34,055 nt of DNA, taken from assembly GCA_016873735.1 (NCBI GenBank), contig VGWD01000023.1, positions 1 to 34,055 of the forward strand. Direction: 5' to 3'. How positions within the stretch are numbered: position 1 is the first letter of the stretch; the number at the start of each line of letters is the position of its first letter. This DNA is from Ignavibacteria bacterium (GTDB taxonomy: Bacteria; Bacteroidota; Ignavibacteria; Kapaibacteriales; UBA961). Under the pieces are notes generated by a model. The model searched no databases, was not told where the DNA came from, and was given only the letters and a program-made list of their open reading frames with translations. Shown here piece after piece: positions 27,779-34,055 of this stretch. The position numbers and the translations under genes are program-made.

Positions 27779-27898
27779 TTATGGATCAGGATACTCGAGA
27801 GAATTCCCTGTTGGATTGACCAAGCGTTTATAATACACTCTTTTGAACTCGAGACTCAGTCCGCCAAAATTGATGAGCAGGCTATTGGCGATAGTGTA
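27779..27898 (-). pseudogene. 3' remnant of a GxxExxxY-family gene
   Basis: About 39 codons on the minus strand give NSLLINFGGLSLEFKRVYYK, then a short tail ending EYPDP and a stop. This matches the C-terminal strand of GxxExxxY proteins (LLINFG..SLEFKR). An in-frame stop lies at 27899-27901 and nothing of the N-terminal GxxExxxY half is nearby. The family has a PD-(D/E)XK-like fold and unknown function. The call rests on recognising a short motif. Confidence 0.6.
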
Positions 27899-27920
27899 TT
27901 ATCTCATTCATTTCAAAGAT

Positions 27921-30056
27921 TTAATGCTTAATAAATTTGCCTCTATAGAGTCCTTCATTCGTTTGGACTAGTATAATATAAGTTCCACTCAAGTAGTTGG
28001 AAATATTAAACTGGCTTTTTGATGTTTCGTTTATTAAAACACCTTGTATATCATAAACTTTTATATTCTGAATGATTTCATTGTTTATATCTATATGAAC
28101 AACTCCACCTGTTGGATTGGGATAAATATGTAATCTAAGGTTTTGTATTGATGAGTCATCTATTACCGCGGTAGTAGAGCAATCTCCCTGAAACTCATAA
28201 GCACCAATGTCGTATTTCTTACCGCACGGACGTTGATTTCCTTCAAAATCATCAATGAGATCAACAGTTTTTCCCATATTCAAACAAGGAGAAGTAGGGA
28301 GCAGGTGGAAATCTTTATTATTATAATCTGTAAACATAGGATTTGCAACCCAACAATGATCAAAGTAACCACTAACAACATTATTGCTTCCTGGTAAAAT
28401 TGGCGGAGACAAAGTTGTTGCTAGTGTATCAGTGTAAGGTATCTGATTATCAAAAGCATTATTGTGAAATAAACAATTTTGATAGCTATTCATAGTGGGA
28501 ATAATTCCGTGTATATCTGCAACATATTGCTGCGTATTAAGTGCAGAATATCTACCTTCAAAATTATAGAACCCATTGATAATACAGTTTATAAAAGAAT
28601 TATTTGAGCTTCCCCGCATGGCAAGCATAAAAGATGGGCGATTGACGGGTAGCATAGAAACTGTATCACTCTCTTGTGCAATGAATGTACAATTAATAAA
28701 GTTGTTACCAACTATGCGTTTTCTATTTACTCTATCAATAGGCTTTCCGGCTAAAGTGTGATAATTGGGATAATAATGCTCAGCATAACTGTCAAATAAT
28801 ACCCCAGAAGCTACATTTTCGAAAATACAGTTAGAAAAAGTATTATAACTTGCAGCATATTGAATCTCCCACGGGTAAGAATTCACTTCGGGGTCTGGTA
28901 TGTTTTGTGCAGTCGAGTCTCCATAATAACTGGCACGCAAATCAATTCCCGGAGCTCTATAAATAGAAGAATACTTCGGATCCTTGTAGTAGTACGTGTT
29001 TTTTATATGGCAACGATTAAATGTGTTATATCTACTACTATTTTGAACGTTAAGTGAACCATAAGATAAAGAAACTATGTCTTCTATTAGGTTATTTTGG
29101 ACCTTGTCTCCTCTTAACATAACCGACTCAAAAATATTTTTAGTCGTACAATTTCGGATGGTATTTTTTTCGACAGTCAGCAATTTTTGCGACTCATCGT
29201 AACAGTAACCAATACCAGATGCACATGGTGCGTGATTGTATGAAAGCGTCAAACACAGTCCATGCCCCCCATGCCCCAAATGTGGAAGATATCTCGAGAT
29301 TCTTTCTATATAGCAATGTTCTATTACATTGTATTTTGCCTGATTAGTGCCTGTGTTTGCAGAAATGTAGATATAATAATCTGTATCTCCATGCTTCGAA
29401 AGTGTATCATTACAATATACTTTACAATGCGTAATTAAATTTGAGTCCCCTTTTGCATTGATTCCCTCTGCCGCACCATTTAATACAAAAGCATTGCGTA
29501 TGACGTTGTTATTACCGTATGTAGAAATTGCAGTGCCACTGTAAAAAACATTTACGTCACCAAAATTATATGCAATAATGTTTTCAATCAAATTGTTTGA
29601 TCCGACAATCGAAATACCTAATCGGTAATTCCTGATTTGGAAATTCTTGATTACTATATTATTTCGACTTGTGGAAACAAAATCAATCCCAATACCTGCA
29701 GTAGCTCTATCTACTCCATCTAATGTTGGAAAAATTGTATCATATGTATTCTGAAGAAAAAGATTTAAAGAATCAGGTATCGCATTGCTAACAATATCCC
29801 CAGGCACATTTGTATATCCAATATAGCTTGTATTTGCATTACTTATACTTATGTTTAATGATCCATAATTACCTGCTTTTACCCAAACCGTATCCCCTGC
29901 AATCGCATGTGTTGTGGCATAGCTTAGGCTACCTGGTAAATTGATATTAGAAGAGAGCGTAGAGATACCATCTGGTGCCACGAAATACACCTTTGGGTAT
30001 GTGGTTGATGGTTGTAAAATTAGAATACAAAGTAAAAACTTGAAAGGTAATCTCAT
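27921..30056 (-). CDS. Secreted right-handed beta-helix protein with choice-of-anchor Q and T9SS domains
   Basis: A signal peptide covers about residues 1-22. Residues about 50-590 form a parallel beta-helix, shown by recurring N-rich rungs such as NNIVIKNFQIRN, NNLIENIIAYN, NNVIRNAFVLN, YNVIEHCYIER, NTIRNCTTKN and NNSFINCIINGF. Pectate-lyase-like and polysaccharide-binding proteins share this fold; no lyase-specific catalytic set is seen. At about 585-630 DFHLLPTSPCLNMG, DFEGNQRPCG and YDIGAYEFQG match choice-of-anchor Q. The last 75 residues are a T9SS type A sorting domain starting IYPNPTGG. The protein should be surface-attached or released; a role in glycan handling is an inference. It follows repeat copy A on the minus strand. 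Confidence 0.86.
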   Translation of the reverse strand: MRLPFKFLLCILILQPSTTYPKVYFVAPDGISTLSSNINLPGSLSYATTHAIAGDTVWVKAGNYGSLNISISNANTSYIGYTNVPGDIVSNAIPDSLNLFLQNTYDTIFPTLDGVDRATAGIGIDFVSTSRNNIVIKNFQIRNYRLGISIVGSNNLIENIIAYNFGDVNVFYSGTAISTYGNNNVIRNAFVLNGAAEGINAKGDSNLITHCKVYCNDTLSKHGDTDYYIYISANTGTNQAKYNVIEHCYIERISRYLPHLGHGGHGLCLTLSYNHAPCASGIGYCYDESQKLLTVEKNTIRNCTTKNIFESVMLRGDKVQNNLIEDIVSLSYGSLNVQNSSRYNTFNRCHIKNTYYYKDPKYSSIYRAPGIDLRASYYGDSTAQNIPDPEVNSYPWEIQYAASYNTFSNCIFENVASGVLFDSYAEHYYPNYHTLAGKPIDRVNRKRIVGNNFINCTFIAQESDTVSMLPVNRPSFMLAMRGSSNNSFINCIINGFYNFEGRYSALNTQQYVADIHGIIPTMNSYQNCLFHNNAFDNQIPYTDTLATTLSPPILPGSNNVVSGYFDHCWVANPMFTDYNNKDFHLLPTSPCLNMGKTVDLIDDFEGNQRPCGKKYDIGAYEFQGDCSTTAVIDDSSIQNLRLHIYPNPTGGVVHIDINNEIIQNIKVYDIQGVLINETSKSQFNISNYLSGTYIILVQTNEGLYRGKFIKH

Positions 30057-30112
30057 TTGGTATATCCTTTGTTTTTACCATTCCACTTGTCTTCTGTTTA
30101 AGTAGCTGATTG

Positions 30113-30240
30113 CTAACGTTTATCGGCTACCCAAATGTGGCGATTTCGAAACGATTCACTGTCAACCAAGCACAAACTTTGATAGATGCACAAAGCTTCA
30201 TTTAACCACTGAACCGCCACTTTTGGGTAGGTGCTGTTAG
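30113..30240. repeat. Intergenic repeat copy A: long imperfect palindrome
   Basis: The outer ends CTAAC (30113-30117) and GTTAG (30236-30240) pair. The inner arms TACCCAAATGTGGCG (30128-30142) and CGCCACTTTTGGGTA (30215-30229) pair at 14 of 15 bases, enclosing about 72 bases. The sequence at 30201-30219 recurs with one inserted base at 32942-32961. The arms and CTAAC/GTTAG ends recall an integron attC site, but the ends do not fit RYYYAAC and GTTRRRY. The SulP stop codon lies in its outer arm. Confidence 0.7.
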
Positions 30241-31628
30241 TGGCTGGTTTCCTTCGGATTTATTCTTTTGAAAGCATATTTCACCACAAAATAGATGATT
30301 AGTGCCGATAATACTCCCGTTAGAAAATCAGTCATTGGAACCATAACGGCGGTGTAGAGCATAATTGAAAACTCAAATTTTCCGAGATGCTTTATTTCTT
30401 TAATCTCTGCCGGCTTAATCATATTGCTTGCTACCCATACTAATATACCGCCAATACAAGCCATGGGAACTAACTCTAAATATTGAGCTAAATAATATGC
30501 CATTACCAGTTTTAAAATAGCTTTAAAATATCCTGCTAATGGTGTTCTTGCTCCAGATTTAATGCTTGTTGCTGTTCGTGCCAATGCGCCTGTACATGGA
30601 AATCCTTGCACCAATGGAACAAGAATTTGCACCAATCCTTGCCCGAAAAATTCTTTGTCAGGATTAAACGGTGTTTTATCGTTTTTAGCTAACCTATCTG
30701 CCATTGAAGAACACAAAATACTTTCCACCCCTGAAATAAATACAATTCCAAAAACAAAATAGCAGATATCGTAAATTACGCCACCTGTTATTTCAGGTAA
30801 AATAGGTAATTGTATTTTGAAAAAATTGTTGGGAATAGAACCGTATAAGTCTCTTACAAGAATAATATTCTTGTCGGCTAAAACGGTAGCAGATAGCAAT
30901 GTAGCTGTGCCCATAGCAATTACAGGACCTGGAATAAATATAGAGATACGCAATAATATTTTTGCCAAAGCAAAGGTCAATAAACCAAGAAAGATAGACC
31001 AGGGATTGATAATGTTTAAATTACTGAAAGCCAAAGACAAATTATGTAAAAGCCCACCTTTGATGTCTTCATCTTGACCTAAGAAATCTTTAAAATTTTC
31101 AATACCTAAAATATCTTCCAAATTGGTAAGTGCAATTGCACAAGCTATTCCAATGGTAAACCCAACAATGATAGAGTTAGGAACAAGTTTGGCGTATTTT
31201 CCAACACCATATATTCCCATTATTATTAAAATAATTCCGGAGATAATGGAAACCAAAACAAGGAAACCATGAGCCGTCTCAAAATTGCCTCCACTTGCAG
31301 GGCCATATTTTGCTATCAGTCCTGCTATAATAGGAATAAATGCAGCAGTTGGTCCATACACCTGATATTTTGAGCCACCAAAGGTTCTTCCAACCACACA
31401 GGCTAATGCTCCTGCAATAATTCCATGTTCCGGTCGCATACCGTTTGCCATTGCAAAACCCATTGCCATAGGAATGGCAGTTAGTGCAACTATTAGTCCA
31501 GCACTTAAATCCTGATAAGTTGTTTTTAACCAGTTTTCTTTGGTTAAATCTTCCCATCTTGAGTCAAAAAATGTGAAGAATAATTTTAGCCTTCCAAGAG
31601 GCGTTGTTGGGAATTTTACTTTGTCCAT
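30237..31628 (-). CDS. SulP-family inorganic anion transporter without a STAS domain
   Basis: This inner-membrane transporter probably moves bicarbonate or sulfate. Residues about 35-130 carry the SulP opening: LSAGLIVALTAIPMAMGFAMANG, then GGSKYQVYGPTAAFIPI. About ten to twelve hydrophobic segments follow, including GFLVLVSIISGIILIIMGIYG and FGIVFISGVESILCSSMADR. QGLVQILVPLVQGFPCTGALARTATSIKSGARTPLAG is the well-conserved C-terminal half signature. The protein ends about 20 residues after the last membrane segment, so the cytoplasmic STAS domain of typical SulP proteins is absent. STAS-less forms are often found beside carbonic anhydrases, which supports bicarbonate here. It lies downstream of the iota-CA gene and the beta-CA-like scrap, and its stop codon sits in repeat A. 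Confidence 0.9.
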   Translation of the reverse strand: MDKVKFPTTPLGRLKLFFTFFDSRWEDLTKENWLKTTYQDLSAGLIVALTAIPMAMGFAMANGMRPEHGIIAGALACVVGRTFGGSKYQVYGPTAAFIPIIAGLIAKYGPASGGNFETAHGFLVLVSIISGIILIIMGIYGVGKYAKLVPNSIIVGFTIGIACAIALTNLEDILGIENFKDFLGQDEDIKGGLLHNLSLAFSNLNIINPWSIFLGLLTFALAKILLRISIFIPGPVIAMGTATLLSATVLADKNIILVRDLYGSIPNNFFKIQLPILPEITGGVIYDICYFVFGIVFISGVESILCSSMADRLAKNDKTPFNPDKEFFGQGLVQILVPLVQGFPCTGALARTATSIKSGARTPLAGYFKAILKLVMAYYLAQYLELVPMACIGGILVWVASNMIKPAEIKEIKHLGKFEFSIMLYTAVMVPMTDFLTGVLSALIIYFVVKYAFKRINPKETSH

Positions 31629-31662
31629 AAGTTATAATATTTTTAATTAAATTCTTTAGTAA

Positions 31663-31749
31663 TTAAATAGAAGAAGTTTCCTTATAAAAAGTAACCTCTT
31701 CCGTTGATAATTCGTGTATACCACCTACAATACCAATTTCTCTAGTCAT
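31663..31749 (-). pseudogene. 28-codon ORF resembling the C-terminus of a beta-carbonic anhydrase
   Basis: The minus-strand frame begins at an ATG sharing one base with the stop of the iota-CA gene (TAATG) and ends at 31663. The product MTREIGIVGGIHELSTEEV continues TFYKETSSI. This fits the last strand pair of beta-carbonic anhydrases (pattern I.IVG...-..T..V.F). The zinc-binding CxDxR and HxxC regions are absent. It may be the tail of a lost beta-CA, which commonly neighbours SulP, or a small translated peptide coupled to the gene above. Confidence 0.4.
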
Positions 31750-32240
31750 TAGGTAATTGGATTTGGATTGTAAGGAAGAGAAGAATGATGTAAACAAATT
31801 TTTACGTTTCCTTCATTATCAATTCTGAAAACAAAACTTTTATTTACAAAGATTTCTCTCTTGGCTGAAATAAAGTGAATATTACATTGAACAAGAGCCA
31901 GATTTCCATTCAAAATAAAGTCTTCGTTAGCAAACCAAACTTTGGTCCATGGCTCCAACAAAAATCCATGATCGTTTGGATAGGAGGGGTTTTTTCCCAC
32001 AAAATAAGCCAATGCTCCTTCTTTTGTCGGTCTGAATGTTTGCTCTCCTGATGTGAGAGTTGGTTTGAATAATACACTTCCATTGTCATAGTCGTACGCT
32101 TCGGATAATACCTGATTGGCAAATGCTTTAACATCGCCTCCTTCATCATATACTTTTCCTGTGGCTACAACGGCATTACACCATCCTTGTAAAGTTGTTT
32201 TCACCATTTCTGCGGTGAATTGATTGTTTAAATTTTCCAT
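31749..32240 (-). CDS. Iota-class carbonic anhydrase (COG4337, CaMKII-association/NTF2-like fold)
   Basis: This 163-residue protein probably hydrates CO2 to bicarbonate. It matches the iota-CA family, whose members can act without a metal ion. The N-terminal helix block is TLQGWCNAVVATGKVY; GSVLFKPT (about 54-61) and GALAYFVG (about 75-82) supply the conserved Thr and Tyr. DHGFLLEPWTKVWFAN follows, and HHSSLPY (about 151-157) supplies the conserved His and Ser. It differs from the usual family near the end of the barrel: SFVFRI stands where EYTFGY-like is common. No signal peptide is seen. The ATG at 32240 is preferred; a GTG at 32300 would put 20 extra residues inside a palindrome. It is followed by the beta-CA-like scrap and SulP, suggesting a bicarbonate module. 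Some databases may mislabel this family. Confidence 0.75.
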   Translation of the reverse strand: MENLNNQFTAEMVKTTLQGWCNAVVATGKVYDEGGDVKAFANQVLSEAYDYDNGSVLFKPTLTSGEQTFRPTKEGALAYFVGKNPSYPNDHGFLLEPWTKVWFANEDFILNGNLALVQCNIHFISAKREIFVNKSFVFRIDNEGNVKICLHHSSLPYNPNPIT

Positions 32241-32298
32241 TTCTAAAGGTAAAAAAGTGTTGAATTTGTTTTGATTTAATTGAATAATCTCTCTTCCC

Positions 32299-32320
32299 AC
32301 CTATTATTACAACAATAGGT
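32299..32320. promoter_or_regulatory. Palindrome upstream of the iota-CA gene
   Basis: ACCTATT (32299-32305) and AATAGGT (32314-32320) form a perfect 7-bp inverted repeat with an 8-base spacer. It lies 59 to 80 bases before the preferred iota-CA start and overlaps the alternative GTG start. It may be an operator or an mRNA hairpin. Confidence 0.35.
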
Positions 32321-32359
32321 AAAAGATAAAAATGACCAGAAAGGCCGTAGAAAACAGAA

Positions 32360-32668
32360 TTAAATGTTAGGAGGGGGAGATTCCAGCAAAATAATCGGCT
32401 GCTCCAGCTTGACCAAGGCAGCAATAACGTATAATTTAGACTGAAATAAAGTTTGAGTAGGTTTATGTTGTAAAGAGGCAAATTCTTTTAAGTCATCTTC
32501 CACACCTTTATCTTCCAATTTTTCTTCCATATCGTTTTCAGTGTTTTCTGAATCGCTGTATTCAGTGCAAATGTTTTCAGAAACCATCTTTTTGATGGAA
32601 ATATCTATGTTGGTCGCATAAACGGTAAATACGAACAGAAGGGTCGATATTAAGTAATACGCTTTCAT
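32360..32668 (-). CDS. Small exported acidic protein of unknown function
   Basis: The 102-residue product begins with a hydrophobic signal (YYLISTLLFVFTVYA, about 4-18). A short basic patch (SIKKM) is followed by a strongly acidic segment at about 37-66 (EYSDSENTENDMEEKLEDKG). The C-terminal 35 residues are more hydrophobic (SKLYVIAALVKLEQPIILLE) and end in SPPPNI. One cysteine is present. I do not recognise a family. It is the first gene of the SulP/iota-CA block and lies 119 bases before the iota-CA start, so it may be cotranscribed or have a separate promoter. Its start region includes an 11-base direct repeat (TTTGAATCAGG at 32668 and 32698, 30 bases apart). Confidence 0.6.
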   Translation of the reverse strand: MKAYYLISTLLFVFTVYATNIDISIKKMVSENICTEYSDSENTENDMEEKLEDKGVEDDLKEFASLQHKPTQTLFQSKLYVIAALVKLEQPIILLESPPPNI

Positions 32669-32908
32669 TTGAATCAGGCGTAAAAATAGGCAAAAAATTT
32701 GAATCAGGGGTTATTTACAAAATTAATTCAGAGGAGTATTTTCTTTGACATTTATCAAAAATTACGATTTGCTTTTTATTTGTTTAAAAATTTTGTGATG
32801 TCCTCTTTTTAGAACCCCTTAAGCCATATTTGGAGTGAAGGTCGCCTGCATTTCTTTTGTTAAGGTCTTCATACTTTTTATTTATTGTTTACTGTGGTTA
32901 AATGGATC
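32669..32908. other. AT-rich non-coding stretch
   Basis: No gene is seen. It contains the second copy of the 11-base direct repeat TTTGAATCAGG (32698-32708), which may matter for control of the small acidic-protein gene. On the minus strand TATTTTTA near 32690 differs from TAnnTTTG at one position. With repeat copy B this makes a gap of about 320 bases. Confidence 0.4.
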
Positions 32909-32990
32909 TATAACGGTTCGCGGCTATACGCGGACAGGGATTTTAACCACTGAACCCGCCATTGAGACAAACGGCTGTTGTGGGGTGGTT
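32909..32990. repeat. Intergenic repeat copy B, diverged from copy A
   Basis: The segment 32942-32961 matches 30201-30219 of copy A except for one inserted base. The left part TAACGGTTCGCGGCTATAC aligns with TAACGTTTATCGGCTAC of copy A, and both end near GCTGTT(A)G then a GGTTT. Copy B is about 50 bases shorter and its arms pair less well. Both copies lie just downstream of a minus-strand stop codon (30237 and 32990) in the same orientation. Confidence 0.6.
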
Positions 32991-34053
32991 TATTCCTTTA
33001 TTATTTTAAATGTCTGCTTCACGTTGCTTCCAATGCAAAACATGTAAATTCCATCTGATAAATTGCCTAAATCAATTGTTGTATTTTCTTGGTTGATTAT
33101 ACCAGTCAAAACAACTCTTCCTATGTTATCATAAATGGTGTAAACGTTACCGAAAAGTTTAATGTCTATATTTAGATTAATTATTCCTTCCACAGGGTTT
33201 GGATAAATCTTAATATTAGTTTCGCCAAGCTCTTTGGACTCTTCAATTTTAGTTGTTGTATTTTCCCATACTCTGCTTTCTCCATTTGGAAAATTAAACG
33301 CGTTGAGTTCGGTCATTATAAGAGCCGAGATATCAGAAAACCTGTCGAGTATGCGCTGATCAATCTGTGGATGGGAAGCAAATGGTTTTACAGGTGATTT
33401 TTTGTGTTGAGCTGAATAAACTATCATTGCTGTCAAGAAATAAGAGCTTGGTTTTCCATGTGGACCTAGGTCCTCGAAAATTGAATCCACAGGCATATCA
33501 GATAATAAGCCTCCTTGCCGCCAAAGTTTTGCACAAATCATAGATGACGGAATTAGTTTTGTGTTCACTATACCTGCTTTTTTAATCAAGCTATCCTGAA
33601 GGTCCTTCCAAAATCCGTTGGAATTGCCTGTAGCATAATTAAGATAATTAACCCATTGTGCTGAACTGGGCGCTTTACCCGTGCTTAGGCTCCAATCCTT
33701 ACCATTCATGATATAGTTTTTTTCTATCTTAGGCCAGCATTCATACAAATACAAATTTACTCCGGGGTCATTCGCATTTAGCCAATTGAAAATAGAAGCA
33801 ATACTGTCTGTTGCTTTTCGAATTGTGCCGGGTATTCTCTGGCCAATTGAACCACCATAATCATATATGATTTCCCAATTCATGTAAGTCAGCACCACAT
33901 TCTGGTGAGCACCAGAAACATAAGCCCCACCCGGAGTCATTGCAGAACCATGGTTAGAAAATGTAAACGCCCAGCAATGATCGGGCTATGATCGGGCGGT
34001 AGTGCAGTGGCACCGTTTTGTCCCGGAGTATGTTTGCCACTTGTAAGGCACAC
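32990..34053 (-). pseudogene. Frameshifted, 5'-partial T9SS protein with SGNH-hydrolase-like features
   Basis: The open frame from 33940 to 32990 encodes the C-terminal 316 residues. Reading upstream, the frame stays coding-like (DHCWAFTFSNHGSAMTPGG) and then hits a TAG at 33986-33988. Removing one copy of an 11-bp tandem duplication restores ATALPPDHCWAFTFSNHG. The restored upstream frame stays open to the window edge (CLTSGKHTPGQNG). At about residue 157 of the 316, EDLGPHGKPSSYFLTAMIVYSA resembles the Asp-His region and following helix of SGNH hydrolases. The N-terminal Ser region lies off the window. The last 75 residues are a T9SS sorting domain (IYPNPVEG). Sequencing error cannot be excluded. 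Confidence 0.65.
33977..33998. repeat. 11-bp tandem duplication causing a frameshift
   Basis: ATGATCGGGCT (33977-33987) is followed directly by ATGATCGGGCG (33988-33998), identical at 10 of 11 bases. Eleven is not a multiple of three, so it breaks the frame of the T9SS gene. On the minus strand removal of one copy rejoins the two coding-like frames. Confidence 0.8.
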
Positions 34054-34055
34054 AT

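Noticed and set aside
30113-30240. A true integron attC site
   Set aside because: The ends are CTAAC and GTTAG but the terminal 7-mers (CACTAAC and GTTAGCA on the minus strand) do not match RYYYAAC and GTTRRRY, and no integrase is in the window. Kept only as an attC-like repeat.

Overview
The window looks like chromosomal DNA from a member of the Bacteroidota/Chlorobiota group. Seven coding units end in, or retain, a type IX secretion (T9SS) type A sorting domain (a 'YPNP'-like start, a 'G.Y...' motif near the end and a basic tail). There is also a PorV/PorQ-family outer-membrane protein, and several upstream regions carry the Bacteroidota -7 element TAnnTTTG. I cannot name the genus. A Kapabacteria- or Ignavibacteria-like lineage is a guess.

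Layout. 1-996 (+) is a secreted repeat protein, possibly cut by the window edge. 1065-5577 (-) holds an AddA-type helicase-nuclease and an FKBP lipoprotein isomerase, separated by a terminator. 5652-10898 (-) is a tight three-gene operon: a large BNR/discoidin T9SS protein, an outer-membrane barrel and a glycosyltransferase-like protein. 11026-12891 (+) is a long-chain acyl-CoA synthetase. It converges on a two-gene unit (GyrI-like protein and a secreted protein, 12885-13924, -). 14058-18768 (-) holds a soluble TPR-adenylate cyclase and a choice-of-anchor V/Ig/T9SS protein with a CxxCH motif. 18891-19853 (+) is an isopenicillin-N-synthase-like 2OG-Fe(II) dioxygenase. 19898-25313 (-) holds a LamG T9SS protein, a SIMPL protein, a PorV/PorQ-family protein and a small lipoprotein. 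25359-30056 (-) holds an M43 metalloprotease, two decayed genes and a beta-helix T9SS protein.

The most distinctive part is 30100-33000. A STAS-less SulP anion transporter lies behind a protein I identify as an iota-class carbonic anhydrase (COG4337/CaMKII-association fold, HHSS motif). Between them is a 28-codon ORF resembling only the C-terminus of a beta-carbonic anhydrase. The block is bounded by two diverged copies of one intergenic repeat, each directly downstream of a minus-strand gene. This looks like a transferred bicarbonate/CO2 cassette in which a beta-CA was lost and an iota-CA remains.

The window also records gene decay: a PQQ-type sugar dehydrogenase with an in-frame stop and a large internal deletion, a 3' scrap of a GxxExxxY-family gene, and a T9SS SGNH-like protein frameshifted by an 11-bp tandem duplication at the right edge. 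No rRNA, tRNA, CRISPR array or intact transposase was seen.
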